A DNA stretch of 64,000 bases from Collinsella sp. BG-O-102 (GCF_023656745.1 NZ_JAMOKO010000010.1:1-64000), one strand, 5' to 3'. Positions 53,681 to 62,901 are shown, counted from the first letter of the stretch. Numbers and translations are program-made. The notes: a model not told the origin generated them from the sequence alone.

Positions 53681-54127
53681 TTACTCGGCGAGCTGCTTTA
53701 GCACATCGCAGGCGATCTCGACGGCATCGTCGATGCAGCCGGGGCAGCTGCGGAGCGGACCTTTATCCGATCCGATGCCCTTGAGCGTGCCGCAGACGGT
53801 CGTCGTGTTCTTCTCGCCAAATCGCTTGGCAATCTCGCGCGACAGCTTGTAGGTCTGGCCTTTGGTCTTGGGGTTCTCCATGCCGTTGCTCATTACAAAG
53901 CCCATGATGGCAACAGCGCCCGAGATGGCGCCGCAGGTCTCGGTCATGCCACCCATGCCGGCGCCAAAGCCCTCGGTGAGGGTAAAGGCGGTCTGGGGGT
54001 CGAGCCCGACGGCAGGTGCGAGCGTGCAGGCAACGGCCTGTGCGCAGTTAAAGCCGCGGGCGTGGTATTCGGCAGCCTGAGCCTGGCAGGCGGCGGTGTC
54101 GAGCTGGGTGGTATCGATCTGCTTCAT
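53681..54127 (-). CDS. C_GCAxxG_C_C family protein
   Basis: A 148-residue protein of the putative redox-active cysteine family named after its motif. The cysteines lie in ARGFNCAQAVACTL, GMTETCGAISGAVA, TTTVCGTLKGIGS and SCPGCIDDAVEI. GGTEGFGAGMGGM-like TEGFGAGMGGMTETCG is typical. Members often neighbour transporters or flavin enzymes; the chemistry is not established. CAAGGAGACAACG precedes the ATG at 54127. Confidence 0.88.
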   Translation of the reverse strand: MKQIDTTQLDTAACQAQAAEYHARGFNCAQAVACTLAPAVGLDPQTAFTLTEGFGAGMGGMTETCGAISGAVAIMGFVMSNGMENPKTKGQTYKLSREIAKRFGEKNTTTVCGTLKGIGSDKGPLRSCPGCIDDAVEIACDVLKQLAE

Positions 54128-54357
54128 CGTTGTCTCCTTGGTCACGGTGTACCCGCCTATGGTACCCGTGACGGGGCATGTAATCATCGAGAGCTTCATG
54201 TATGCCTCATTTTTATCTATCGAGCAAATGCCCAAGGCTTGAGATAAATACCCCTAATCAATTTGTCCCATAACCTACCTTGGGGATGGGTTGAGAGGGG
54301 TGCAGGGTAGCGGTATCGTGAACCGAATAAAACGTAACCCAGGTAAGGGAGCTAGAT
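54128..54357. other. Divergent region upstream of the metY-type gene
   Basis: The 230-bp gap contains a G-rich stretch (54283-54310) with a weak CTACC/GGGTAG pairing and a TATCGT at 54313 that could be the -10. It shows none of the conserved SAM-riboswitch sequences. No gene is seen. Confidence 0.4.
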
Positions 54358-55641
54358 ATGAGCGAGCAGACTATCGGTACTACATGTGTTCAGGGCGGCT
54401 ATCACCCGGGAGATGCGGAGCCGCGCCAGGTGCCCATCTACCAGTCCACCACGTGGAAGTACGACACGTCGGAGCACATGGGCAAGCTGTTTGACCTGGA
54501 GGAGTCTGGCTACTTCTACAGCCGTCTGCAGAACCCCACGTGCGATTTGGTTGCCGCCAAGATCTGCGAGATGGAGGGCGGCACCGCAGCGATGCTCACG
54601 AGTTCGGGCATGGCTGCGAACTTCCTCGCGATCTTTAACGTTGCCGGTGCCGGCGATCACGTGGTCGCAAGCTCTGCCATTTACGGCGGTACGTATAACC
54701 TGCTCGCCCACACCATGGGCCGCATGGGCGTGACCTGCACGTTCGTCGCCCCCGACTGCACCGATGAGGAGCTCGAGGCAGCCTTCCAGCCCAACACAAA
54801 GCTCGTTTTTGGCGAGACGATCGCAAACCCCGCCCTTGCCGTGCTCGATATTGAGCGCTTTGCCAAGGCCGCACATGACCACGGTGTGCCGTTGATGGTC
54901 GACAACACCTTCCCGACGCCCGTGATGTGCCGTCCCTTTGAGTGGGGCGCCGACATCGTTACGCACTCCACCACCAAGTACATGGATGGACATGCTGCCT
55001 ACCTGGGCGGCGTGATCGTCGACCACGGCCAGTTTGACTGGATGGCCCATGCGGACAAGTTCCCGGGTCTCACCACGCCTGACGAGAGCTACCATGGCGT
55101 GACCTATGCCGAGAAGTTCGGTCGCGAGGGCGCCTTCATTACCAAGGCCACCGCGCAGCTCATGCGCGATCTTGGCCCCATGCAGAACCCGCAGGCGGCG
55201 TTCTTCTTGAACAGCTCGCTCGAGAGCCTGCATGTGCGCATGCCGCGTCATTGCGAGAACGGCCTGGCCGTTGCCAAGTTCCTGCAGAGCCATCCCAAGG
55301 TGCGCTTCGTGAGCTATCCGGGCCTGGAGGGCGACAAGTACTATGACCTCGCTCAGAAGTACATGCCAAACGGTACCTGCGGCGTTGTGAGCTTTGGCTT
55401 TAATGGTGGTCGCGCGGCGGCCGAGACCTTTATGAAGAGCCTCAAGCTCGCCCAGATCGCCACGCATGTGGCCGACGCCCGCACCTGCTGCCTGCATCCC
55501 GCTAACGCTACGCACCGCCAGATGAACGATGAGGAGCTCATCGCCTGTGGCATCTCCGCCGACATGGTGCGCCTGTCGTGCGGCCTCGAGGACACGGCCG
55601 ATCTGATTGCCGACCTTGAGCAGGCACTCGAGCAGTGCTAG
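54358..55641 (+). CDS. metY: O-acetylhomoserine sulfhydrylase-type PLP enzyme (Cys/Met metabolism family)
   Basis: The 427-residue enzyme belongs to the transsulfuration family, which makes homocysteine or methionine from O-acetylhomoserine or cleaves methionine. PLP contacts are MLTSSGMAANFLAIFN, SSAIYGGTYNLLAH, MVDNTFPTPVMCRPFEWG and the Lys of VTHSTTKYMDGHAAYLGG near residue 206. The C-terminal HVADARTCCLHPANATHRQM is typical of the MetY/MdeA branch. The exact reaction cannot be told from sequence. AAGGGAGCTAGAT precedes the ATG. A terminator follows. Confidence 0.85.
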   Translation: MSEQTIGTTCVQGGYHPGDAEPRQVPIYQSTTWKYDTSEHMGKLFDLEESGYFYSRLQNPTCDLVAAKICEMEGGTAAMLTSSGMAANFLAIFNVAGAGDHVVASSAIYGGTYNLLAHTMGRMGVTCTFVAPDCTDEELEAAFQPNTKLVFGETIANPALAVLDIERFAKAAHDHGVPLMVDNTFPTPVMCRPFEWGADIVTHSTTKYMDGHAAYLGGVIVDHGQFDWMAHADKFPGLTTPDESYHGVTYAEKFGREGAFITKATAQLMRDLGPMQNPQAAFFLNSSLESLHVRMPRHCENGLAVAKFLQSHPKVRFVSYPGLEGDKYYDLAQKYMPNGTCGVVSFGFNGGRAAAETFMKSLKLAQIATHVADARTCCLHPANATHRQMNDEELIACGISADMVRLSCGLEDTADLIADLEQALEQC

Positions 55642-55709
55642 GCTAGCGTTCGCATAAGGCGCCGATGCTGGCAGAAAGCTTCGGCGACCTTTCGTTCCGA
55701 TTCCGTAGG

Positions 55710-55757
55710 CGGGACCCCAATCGCGGCTGTTTGCAGGCGATCGGGGCCCCGTTTTTT
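55710..55757 (+). terminator. Terminator after the metY-type gene
   Basis: CGGGACCCCAATCGC pairs with GCGATCGGGGCCCCG (two bulged or mismatched positions) and is followed by TTTTTT. Confidence 0.85.
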
Positions 55758-55783
55758 GCGTTAGGCCACTCGAAAGGATGGAT

Positions 55784-57088
55784 ATGGAGAAAACTGCAGA
55801 GCAGCTGCGCCGCGAGCACATTGCTCTAGAGGGTGACACCCATGGCAAGAACAAATGGGCGATTCTGTTTACCGTGCTCATCATGACGTTTATGGTGTGC
55901 CTGGATTCGACCGTCGTGACCGTGGCGTTGCCCGTGATGCAAAAGGAACTGGGCGTGGGCCTCGATCGCATTCAGCTGGTGAGTTCGGTGTACCTGCTTG
56001 CGACATGCGTGGCTATGCTGCCGTTTGGCCGCCTGGGCGACGTGCGCGGCAAGGTGGGCGTATTCCAGCTGGGCGTCATCGTCTTTACGGTCGGCTCGCT
56101 GCTTTGTGGCCTTTCGGCCTCGCTCGAGGTTCTTATTCTGGCACGTATTGTTCAGGGCGTCGGTTGCGCGGCGGCCATGGCCAACAACATGGGTATCATC
56201 ACCGAGTCGTTTCCGGCGCGCGAACGCGGTCGTGCTATGGGTATTCTCGCGACCTTCGTGGCCCTCGGCATGATGTGTGGCCCCGTGCTCGGTGGCATGC
56301 TGGTGGCAAGCTTTCCCTGGGAGAGCATCTTTCTCATTAACCTGCCCATTGGCGTCATCTCGTTTATCGTGGGGCTCTATACGCTGCCGCATGTTAAGCC
56401 GGAGGCCGGCGAGCGTTCCATGTCCATGATCGAGGCCGCTCGTCGCTGCTTTGCAAATTCGGCCTTTACCATCAACCTTGCCTGCATGCTCATCGTGTTC
56501 GTTGGCATTGGCGCATCCGAGTTTATTCTGCCGTTCTATTTTCAGGACGCCCATGGCTTTAGCTCCGATATTTCCGGACTGCTCTTTTTGGCACTGCCGA
56601 TGGTGAATGCCTTTATCGGCCCGCTTTCGGGAACGGTTTCGGACCGTGTTGGCTGCGAGGGCCCCACGGCGGTCGGCCTGGGCGTGTACGTGTGCGGTCT
56701 CTTTGCGGTAAGCACGCTCGACGAGCACTCTTCTATCCCTGTGATCGTGTGCTGTGCCGCGTTTATGTCGTGCGGCACGTCGATTTTCCAGAGCCCCAAC
56801 AACTCGCTGTATATGGGTTCGGCCCCGCGCGAGGCGCTCGGTTTTGCAGGCAGCTTGGGCAGTTTGGCTCGCTATGCGGGTATGGCAGTGGGCATTACGG
56901 CTGCATCACATATCCTATATGGGCAGATGGGCGTGGCGATGGGCGAGGCTGTGACCAGTATTGTTGCAGGCCGTCCGGATGTGTTCCTGTTTGGCTTTCG
57001 CTCGGTGTTCTACGTGCTCATGGCTGTGGCCGCTGTGGGCTTTGCGCTCGCCATGGTGCGTTTGGTGAGGATGCGCGCCCGCCATTAG
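55784..57088 (+). CDS. MFS exporter, drug:H+ antiporter type
   Basis: The 434-residue protein has about 12-14 membrane segments. The first helix holds the antiporter motif LDSTVVTVALPVMQKEL near residue 43, and the loop 2-3 signature is GRLGDVRGK. The GPVLGGMLVASFPWESIFLIN segment matches motif C and the DHA2 group. The substrate is unknown. GAAAGGA is well spaced from the ATG at 55784; an ATG at 55778 is possible but too close. No regulator gene is adjacent. Confidence 0.87.
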   Translation: MEKTAEQLRREHIALEGDTHGKNKWAILFTVLIMTFMVCLDSTVVTVALPVMQKELGVGLDRIQLVSSVYLLATCVAMLPFGRLGDVRGKVGVFQLGVIVFTVGSLLCGLSASLEVLILARIVQGVGCAAAMANNMGIITESFPARERGRAMGILATFVALGMMCGPVLGGMLVASFPWESIFLINLPIGVISFIVGLYTLPHVKPEAGERSMSMIEAARRCFANSAFTINLACMLIVFVGIGASEFILPFYFQDAHGFSSDISGLLFLALPMVNAFIGPLSGTVSDRVGCEGPTAVGLGVYVCGLFAVSTLDEHSSIPVIVCCAAFMSCGTSIFQSPNNSLYMGSAPREALGFAGSLGSLARYAGMAVGITAASHILYGQMGVAMGEAVTSIVAGRPDVFLFGFRSVFYVLMAVAAVGFALAMVRLVRMRARH

Positions 57089-57247
57089 CTTGTGGTGGCA
57101 GGCTTGCCACGAATCGGGCTTATCTACTGGTCTTGCAGCTTTATGGTGCGATGTGGCTTGTGGGGCGGGCGGGGGTCGGTCCGTGGTAGACTATCGAACA
57201 ACGTTTATTAATCGCGCGGTATCGTTGCCGCGAGAAGGGGTTGCGCC

Positions 57248-57826
57248 ATGCAGGAGCTTGAGGATCGTATTCGCCATGACGGCATCGTAAAGGCCGGTAA
57301 CGTCCTTAAGGTTGATGCCTTCCTCAACCACCAGTGCGACGTTGAACTGTTCGACCACATGGGCGCCGAGTGGGCCCGTCTGTTCGAGGACGTCGAGATC
57401 AACAAGATCCTGACGATCGAGGCTTCGGGCATTGGTATGGCTTGCATCGCAGCTCAGCATTTTGGCGGCGTGCCGGTGGTCTTTGCCAAGAAGGCCCAGT
57501 CCATCAACCTTGACGGCGAGCAGTATGCCACGACCATCTACTCCTTTACCAAGCAGAAGGAGTACCCGGTTATCGTGGGTAAGCGCTTCCTGTCCGAGGG
57601 CGACAAGGTTCTGATCATCGACGACTTTTTGGCCAACGGTTGCGCGCTCGAGGGTCTTATTAAGATCTGCGAGGCTGCGGGCGCCGAGGTTGCCGGCATT
57701 GGCATCGCCGTTGAGAAGGGCTTCCAGGGCGGTGGCGATAAGCTCCGCGAGCGCGGCTTCCGCGTTGAGAGCCTTGCCCGTATCGCCGAAATGGACTGCG
57801 AGAACGGCGAGATCACGTTCGCCTAA
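57248..57826 (+). CDS. xpt: Xanthine phosphoribosyltransferase
   Basis: Xpt salvages xanthine to XMP using PRPP. The 192-residue protein opens with [23 protein letters not shown] as in Bacillus Xpt. It has the [17 protein letters not shown] block, and the PRPP-binding [18 protein letters not shown] near residue 120. A purine riboswitch precedes many xpt genes, but I see none here. AGAAGGGGTTGCGCC precedes the ATG. Confidence 0.95.
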   Translation: MQELEDRIRHDGIVKAGNVLKVDAFLNHQCDVELFDHMGAEWARLFEDVEINKILTIEASGIGMACIAAQHFGGVPVVFAKKAQSINLDGEQYATTIYSFTKQKEYPVIVGKRFLSEGDKVLIIDDFLANGCALEGLIKICEAAGAEVAGIGIAVEKGFQGGGDKLRERGFRVESLARIAEMDCENGEITFA

Positions 57827-57854
57827 GCGTGCAACACAAGCGATTGGTATGCGA

Positions 57855-57889
57855 TGTGACAAAGGGACTGTCCCTTTGTCACATTTTTT
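57855..57889 (+). terminator. Terminator after xpt
   Basis: TGTGACAAAGGGA pairs perfectly with TCCCTTTGTCACA and is followed by TTTTTT. Its GGGACTGTCCC centre resembles the core of other hairpins in this window. Confidence 0.88.
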
Positions 57890-57909
57890 GTATGAGGGGA
57901 GGTGTTGAT

Positions 57910-58290
57910 ATGGATGAGAACAAGATGGGATGGCGCGAGTATGCGCGCTATGCCGAGATGTCGGTCGAGGAGTTGGCACGCGATTGCGAGGTGCAGGTGT
58001 TTCGTGCGACGGGTCCGGGCGGACAGGGTGTGAACACGACGGACTCGGCGGTGCGCATGAAACATATCCCTTCGGGGATTGTCGTGACGGCGCGCGAGAG
58101 CCGCAGTCAGTTCCAGAACCGTAGTAGCTGCCTGCGTAAGCTGCGCGCTGAGCTTGAGCGTCGCGGGCGTCCACCGCGCCGACGCGTAAAGACCAAGGTG
58201 CCTCAGCGATCGCGCCAGCGCAGGCTCAACGACAAGCACTTCAACGCCATTAAAAAGGCCAACCGTCGCAAGCCAGGCGGGGAGGAATGA
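57910..58290 (+). CDS. Small release-factor-like protein (GGQ domain)
   Basis: A 126-residue class I release factor domain without codon-recognition domains. The peptidyl-tRNA hydrolysis motif [16 protein letters not shown] lies near residue 40, followed by [16 protein letters not shown] and a basic Arg/Lys-rich tail, [20 protein letters not shown]. This is the layout of ArfB/YaeJ-type ribosome rescue factors, which insert the tail into the empty mRNA channel. It could also be a paralogue of RF2-type factors with another role. GGGGAGG precedes the ATG at 57910. Confidence 0.8.
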   Translation: MDENKMGWREYARYAEMSVEELARDCEVQVFRATGPGGQGVNTTDSAVRMKHIPSGIVVTARESRSQFQNRSSCLRKLRAELERRGRPPRRRVKTKVPQRSRQRRLNDKHFNAIKKANRRKPGGEE

Positions 58291-58300
58291 TCTTCTCAAT

Positions 58301-58369
58301 AAGTTGCGGTGAAATGGGGACTGTTTTGCGGCTTTAGCTGCATAAACAGTCCCCATTTCACCGCAACTT
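58301..58369. repeat. AGTTGCGGTG hairpin repeat, copy 2
   Basis: A perfect 26-bp inverted repeat, starting AAGTTGCGGTGAAATGGGGA (58301) and mirrored at 58344-58369, with a 17-nt loop. It lies between convergent genes. It matches the 37547 repeat at the outer arms, and its inner part contains GGGGACTG as in other hairpins here. It is probably one of many copies on the chromosome. Confidence 0.87.
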
Positions 58370-58377
58370 AGGGATGG

Positions 58378-59340
58378 CTAGTGGGTGGGGTGCCAGACGT
58401 GGAGAGCGCCGGCGAGGATGTCCACCTCGATGCGCGAGGCGACGATGGGCTCGCCGTCGGCCTGGATGGGGTAGTCGGGCTCCTCGAACGTGAGCTCGGC
58501 ATGACGGCAGCGATGCATGCGAACCGGCGACAGCTTGGTATGGTGGCCGTCCTTGGCCGAAAGGAACATGGGCAGGGCGACCGCACGGGGGACGGGGCCG
58601 CAGGCGTAGCAGACGTCGAGTATGCCGTCGCACGGGTCGGCGTTGGGACAGATGCGATAGCCAGAGCCATAGGTGGGCCCCAGCTGGATGGCCATGATAA
58701 TCGCCCGCACGCGCTCGGCGGGCGCGCCGTCAAAGCTGACCGTCATGGGGTAGTTGCGATAGCGCAGGCCAAACTGCTCAAGTCCCGAGAGAGTGTAGAG
58801 CGGCGCGCCTGTCAAGCCCGTCTTTTTGCGCAGCTCGGTGGTGCCCAGGCCGATGGCGGCATCGATGCCGACCGAAAGCGTCTGGTCGTAATACTCAACG
58901 GCAGCCTCGCCGCTGCCGCCCGCAGGGCTCCACGAGCGAATGCGCCCGATGTCCTGACGCTGCAGCTCGCAGGTGAGCAGCGCGCCAAAATCTTTGCCGG
59001 AGAAATCGTCGATACCGAGCGTTTGGGCAAAATCGTTGCCGGAGCCTACGGGTAGGACGGCAAGGGCGGGACGGACCGCCTCATCCTGCGTCATGAGTCC
59101 ATTGACGACCTCGTGGATCACGCCGTCGCCGCCGAGTGCGATAACCGTGCGGTAGCCCTGGGTCCGTGCGGCAAGTTCCTTGGCATGTCCCATGCGCTCG
59201 GTAAGCACCAGGTCAAACTGGGATGAGCGCGCGGTCATGTCCAAAAAGCGCTGAAGGCGCTCGGCAACTTCGCGCGCCGCACCAGACTGGGCGGCGGGGT
59301 TGGCGATGATGAGCGTGCGACCAAAATCAGTTGCGTGCAT
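58378..59340 (-). CDS. Diacylglycerol kinase / YegS-family lipid kinase
   Basis: The 320-residue protein is of the DAGK catalytic fold. It has the nucleotide-binding IIANPAAQSGAAREV near residue 10, the VIALGGDGVIHEVVNGL signature near 65 and LPVGSGNDFAQTLG near 95. The C-terminal half resembles YegS/DgkB. Such kinases recycle diacylglycerol to phosphatidic acid. GCCGGGAGTCGCCCC lies before the ATG at 59340, preferred to a start at 59364. The next gene upstream on this strand is a ClC channel, 86 bp away. Confidence 0.9.
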   Translation of the reverse strand: MHATDFGRTLIIANPAAQSGAAREVAERLQRFLDMTARSSQFDLVLTERMGHAKELAARTQGYRTVIALGGDGVIHEVVNGLMTQDEAVRPALAVLPVGSGNDFAQTLGIDDFSGKDFGALLTCELQRQDIGRIRSWSPAGGSGEAAVEYYDQTLSVGIDAAIGLGTTELRKKTGLTGAPLYTLSGLEQFGLRYRNYPMTVSFDGAPAERVRAIIMAIQLGPTYGSGYRICPNADPCDGILDVCYACGPVPRAVALPMFLSAKDGHHTKLSPVRMHRCRHAELTFEEPDYPIQADGEPIVASRIEVDILAGALHVWHPTH

Positions 59341-59426
59341 GGGGCGACTCCCGGCGTGTGACATGACGGTGCGGTCGCGCTCAGGTCGAATTGCCCCTGA
59401 TTGTGGCTGCACGGCGATTATTACAT

Positions 59427-60848
59427 CTACTCTATCAGGTCGTTGTGGCGCTCGATAGCATCCGCTACCGTACCGCCCTCATCCACAATAAGCGAACGGC
59501 GCTTGGGTGAGATGATACGCTGGGCGGGGTACACGCCGCGGTGTCCGCCGGTTAGGTAGCTGATAAAGGCTACGATGACAAAGAACCCGGCAGCCGTGCC
59601 GTGGAACAGGTCGATGGCCATCATACAGGTGGTGATGGGTACGTTAAGGCCGGCGCAGAACACGCCGAGCATGCCCAGCGCCGCCAGAAAGCTGGGGTCG
59701 ATTCCGACGAGGCAACCGATCCAACCGCCGAGCGCCGCACCGATGCCAAACAGGGGTGTGACCTCGCCTCCTTGGAAGCCGGCGCCCAGGGTGAGCGCCG
59801 TCACCACGAGCTTGATGGCTGCGTCGGCAAGGGTCGTGTTACCGGCGAACCCGGCGCCCGAGAGCCAGGTGGCAAGGCCGGCATACTTCCAGGCGTCGAG
59901 CATCGCGTAGGCCGCGAGCACCACGAGCGCGCCCACGAGTGCGCGAGCAATATAGTTGGTGATAAAGCGGCCGTACAGGCTCTTGACGGTACGAACCGAC
60001 CAGGCAAAGAGACGTGCGGTGAGACCAAAGATGATGGCGCTGATGACTACGATGACAACCGTCCGTGGTGTCATGTTGGGAACGCTGGCGATAACATTCG
60101 CCTCGTACTCGGTTCCCAAGGCAAGCGACGTAAAGTAGCCGGTAAACGAGGCGACCAGGCAGTAGATACCTGCGGTGTAGTCGATCTTGCCGATAAAGCA
60201 CATTTCCATGCCAAAGAAAGCTCCGGCAAGGGGCGAACCGAATACGGCGCCAAAGGCCGACGAGATGCCGGCGAGCATGAGGTCGTGGTGGTCATGCTTT
60301 TTGAGGTGGGCGAGGCTCGAGATGTTGCTGGCGATAGTGCCGCCAATCTGCACCGCGGCTCCCTCGCGACCGGCCGACCCGCCCGTTAGGTGCGTGAGCG
60401 TGGAGCAGACGAAGGTGAGGACGGCCATGCGCATATGGATGAGGCGTGTGCCCAGGGCGGAGTCAATGACCAGGTTGTTGCCACGCTTGGCGGCGAGACC
60501 GTGGTTTTTGTACACCCATGTGGTGGCAACGCCCACAACGGGAAGCAGCGCGTAAATCCACGCATGGTGCTCACGATAATCGGTCGCGATATTCAGCGAG
60601 GCCAAAAACGCCCAAGCGGCAACGCCCATGGCGAGAGAGACGATGACGACAAGTATGAGCAACTTGGCGCTCGCGAATAGGTTGCGGACGTTGCGGCGCG
60701 TGTCGACAGCCAAGAGATGCTCGGAGCGGGTGAGCTGATGCCTGCCTGCCATGATGACGTCGTTCAGGGAGAAAAAACCGCCATCGTCGAGCGGCTGGGG
60801 ATGATCCTGCGCTTCGTTTGCGCTTTCGGGTTTGTCGTTATGAGCCAT
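59427..60848 (-). CDS. ClC family channel/antiporter, possibly the fluoride-exporting branch
   Basis: A 473-residue membrane protein with a hydrophilic N-terminus of about 60 residues and around 16 hydrophobic helices of the ClC fold. The selectivity motif GGSAGREGAAVQIGG is present (GREG-type). The first motif, usually GSGIP, reads KRGNNLVID, which I recall as a feature of CLC-F fluoride/proton antiporters; this assignment is inference. GAGGAACGT precedes the ATG at 60848, and a TATAAT lies on the minus strand at 60878-60883. I see no fluoride riboswitch in the leader. Confidence 0.85.
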   Translation of the reverse strand: MAHNDKPESANEAQDHPQPLDDGGFFSLNDVIMAGRHQLTRSEHLLAVDTRRNVRNLFASAKLLILVVIVSLAMGVAAWAFLASLNIATDYREHHAWIYALLPVVGVATTWVYKNHGLAAKRGNNLVIDSALGTRLIHMRMAVLTFVCSTLTHLTGGSAGREGAAVQIGGTIASNISSLAHLKKHDHHDLMLAGISSAFGAVFGSPLAGAFFGMEMCFIGKIDYTAGIYCLVASFTGYFTSLALGTEYEANVIASVPNMTPRTVVIVVISAIIFGLTARLFAWSVRTVKSLYGRFITNYIARALVGALVVLAAYAMLDAWKYAGLATWLSGAGFAGNTTLADAAIKLVVTALTLGAGFQGGEVTPLFGIGAALGGWIGCLVGIDPSFLAALGMLGVFCAGLNVPITTCMMAIDLFHGTAAGFFVIVAFISYLTGGHRGVYPAQRIISPKRRSLIVDEGGTVADAIERHNDLIE

Positions 60849-61058
60849 ACGTTCCTCTTTTAGGTTGCAACGCAAGCATTATAAAACGCGGTAAACGCGA
60901 CGAGCCGGTGGGTTGGTTTCCATTCTGTTTCGCGGCCTGCAACCGACAGGTGTATTTGCGGGTGCAGGCCGAGTCGCGGTCGTGCATCGGGGGATTATAC
61001 TGAGACAAGCATAAAGAATCGGCGCCCCTGTTGTGCGCCGTGGCATTAAGAGGTGCAT

Positions 61059-62321
61059 ATGGCAGAGAAACTCATTCCGCTGGAGGACGCGCAGTCGATT
61101 GTTTTGTCGCACGTTGCTCCGACCGATCTCGTCGAGATTCCCGTGTGGCAGGCCGCCGGTCTTCCCTTGGCCGAGGACGCGGTGGCCGATATCGACATCT
61201 CGCCGTTTGCCAACAGCGCTATGGACGGATATGCCGTGCGCGCAGCCGATCTTGCTGCGGCCGCCGGTGACACTCCGGTGACGCTCTCCGTCGTAGGACA
61301 CGAGGCCGCGGGCCATGTCTTTGAGGGCACAATCGGCGCGGGCGAGACCGTCCGCATCATGACGGGCGCGCCGGTGCCCGAGGGTGCCGATGCCGTGGTG
61401 AAGTACGAGATCGTCGACGTACTCGATGGCGACGGCAACGAGGGCTCGCACGTTCGCTTCTCGGCGCCTGCCAAGGTAGGGGAGAACGTTCGCTCTGCCG
61501 CCGAGGAGGCCCATGCTGGCGATGTTGTGATGCATGCCGGCGAGGTCGTGGCTCCGGCGGGCGCCGGCTTGCTGGCAAGCGCCGGATACGCGAGCGTGAA
61601 GGTGCACGCTGCCCCACGTGTGGGCATCATCTCGTTGGGCACGGAACTGGTCGCACCGAGTAAGGTACCGGCGCGCGGTCAGATTCGCGATTCCAACTCC
61701 TCGGCGCTGATGGCCGAGGCGCTCGATGCCGGCGCCGAGTCCGTGTTCTACGGTATTGCGCCCGACGATGAGCAGGCGATTGCCGAGCTGGTGCATCTCG
61801 CCACGCGAGAGTGCGATTTTGTCATTACGAGCGGCGGCGCCTCGGCGGGCGATTACGACTACGTGACGGCGCTCGTCCGGCGCGAGGGCGTGGTGCTGTT
61901 CGATCGCATCTCGATGCGTCCGGGCAAGGCCATCACGTTTGGCTTGCTCGGGGGCAAGCCCTACCTAGGGCTTTCGGGCAATCCCGCGGCGGCGTATGTG
62001 GGCTTTGAGATGCTCGCCCGTCCGGCGATTCGCAAGATGCGCGGCTTTGCCGAGGGCGTGCGTCCCGTGCAGCAGGCGACGCTCACACACGGCGTGAAGA
62101 AGCGCCAGGACCGACGCTTCTTCGATCGCGCCACGGTTTTGCGCGACCCCGAGACCGGTGAGCTGTTGGTGACCGAGGCCAAGACGCAGAATTCGGCGCT
62201 GCTCGGCACGATGCAGCGGTCCAACTGCCTGCTGCGTATTGACGAAGGACCGTGCGAGCTCAAGGCGGGCGACGTCGTGGATGTCGTGCGTGTCGACCTG
62301 CCCGAGGGCACGGTGTTGTAG
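61059..62321 (+). CDS. moeA: Molybdopterin molybdotransferase MoeA
   Basis: MoeA inserts molybdate into the adenylated pterin to make molybdenum cofactor. The 420-residue protein has PLAEDAVADIDISPFANSAM and ADGY-type SAMDGYAVRAADL, then VRIMTGAPVPEGADAVVKYE, the MPT-binding SGGASAGDYDYVTALV and GKPYLGLSGNPAAAYVGFE. AAGAGGTGCAT points to the ATG at 61059. A TATACT at 60996 is a likely -10. mogA and modA follow on the same strand. Confidence 0.95.
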   Translation: MAEKLIPLEDAQSIVLSHVAPTDLVEIPVWQAAGLPLAEDAVADIDISPFANSAMDGYAVRAADLAAAAGDTPVTLSVVGHEAAGHVFEGTIGAGETVRIMTGAPVPEGADAVVKYEIVDVLDGDGNEGSHVRFSAPAKVGENVRSAAEEAHAGDVVMHAGEVVAPAGAGLLASAGYASVKVHAAPRVGIISLGTELVAPSKVPARGQIRDSNSSALMAEALDAGAESVFYGIAPDDEQAIAELVHLATRECDFVITSGGASAGDYDYVTALVRREGVVLFDRISMRPGKAITFGLLGGKPYLGLSGNPAAAYVGFEMLARPAIRKMRGFAEGVRPVQQATLTHGVKKRQDRRFFDRATVLRDPETGELLVTEAKTQNSALLGTMQRSNCLLRIDEGPCELKAGDVVDVVRVDLPEGTVL

Positions 62322-62331
62322 GAGGAAAACT

Positions 62332-62811
62332 ATGGAGTTGAAAATTTCGATTGTGACGTGCTCGGATACGCGCGATCTTGCTCAGGACGAGGCTGGAGCC
62401 GCACTCGAGGAACTTATCAAGGCGCAGGGCTGGACGGTCGTCTCACATGTGGTCGTGCGCGACGACGCCAGCGAGATCGGTGATGCCATTGTGGAAGCTG
62501 CCGATGAGTGCCACGCCAATGTCGTGCTCACCTGTGGCGGCACGGGACTTTCGATGCGCGACGTGACGCCCGAGGCGACGCGTGCCGTCTGCGACCGCGA
62601 TGTGCCGGGTATTGCAGAGGCAATCCGTGCGTACTCCATGACCAAGACGCGCCGCGCTATGCTCTCGCGGGCTATTTGCATGCAACGAGGTCATACGCTT
62701 GTCGTAAACTTTCCCGGTTCTACGAAGGCCGCCCGCGAAAGCTGGGAGGCCATAGCAGACCAGCTGGAGCATGCGGCTCAGATGACAGCGGGCGGCGGAC
62801 ATACCAACTAA
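62332..62811 (+). CDS. mogA: Molybdopterin adenylyltransferase (MogA/MoaB)
   Basis: The enzyme adenylates molybdopterin before MoeA acts. The 159-residue protein shows VTCSDTRDLAQDEAGAALEE, the MPT-binding VVLTCGGTGLSMRDVTPEAT and a C-terminal VVNFPGSTKAARESWEAI, all typical of MogA/MoaB. GGAGGAAAACT precedes the ATG at 62332, ten bases after moeA; an earlier frame start lies inside moeA. MogA and MoaB cannot be separated with confidence. Confidence 0.92.
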   Translation: MELKISIVTCSDTRDLAQDEAGAALEELIKAQGWTVVSHVVVRDDASEIGDAIVEAADECHANVVLTCGGTGLSMRDVTPEATRAVCDRDVPGIAEAIRAYSMTKTRRAMLSRAICMQRGHTLVVNFPGSTKAARESWEAIADQLEHAAQMTAGGGHTN

Positions 62812-62901
62812 GCGGTTTACCTGCGGCGGGGCGACCTGAACGGCTGCTCCGCCTTTGTTTTCCGCCGAAGCGACGCCGAGGTGCACGGCAACTCGAAACT
62901 A

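Noticed and set aside
54236-54357. SAM-type riboswitch before the metY-type gene
   Set aside because: None of the conserved S-box or SAM-IV blocks is present; only a weak G-rich pairing is seen.
57089-57247. Purine riboswitch before xpt
   Set aside because: The short gap lacks the conserved purine aptamer junctions and paired loops.
60849-61058. Fluoride riboswitch in the ClC leader
   Set aside because: The leader between the -10 and start is only about 30 nt and lacks the pseudoknot sequences.
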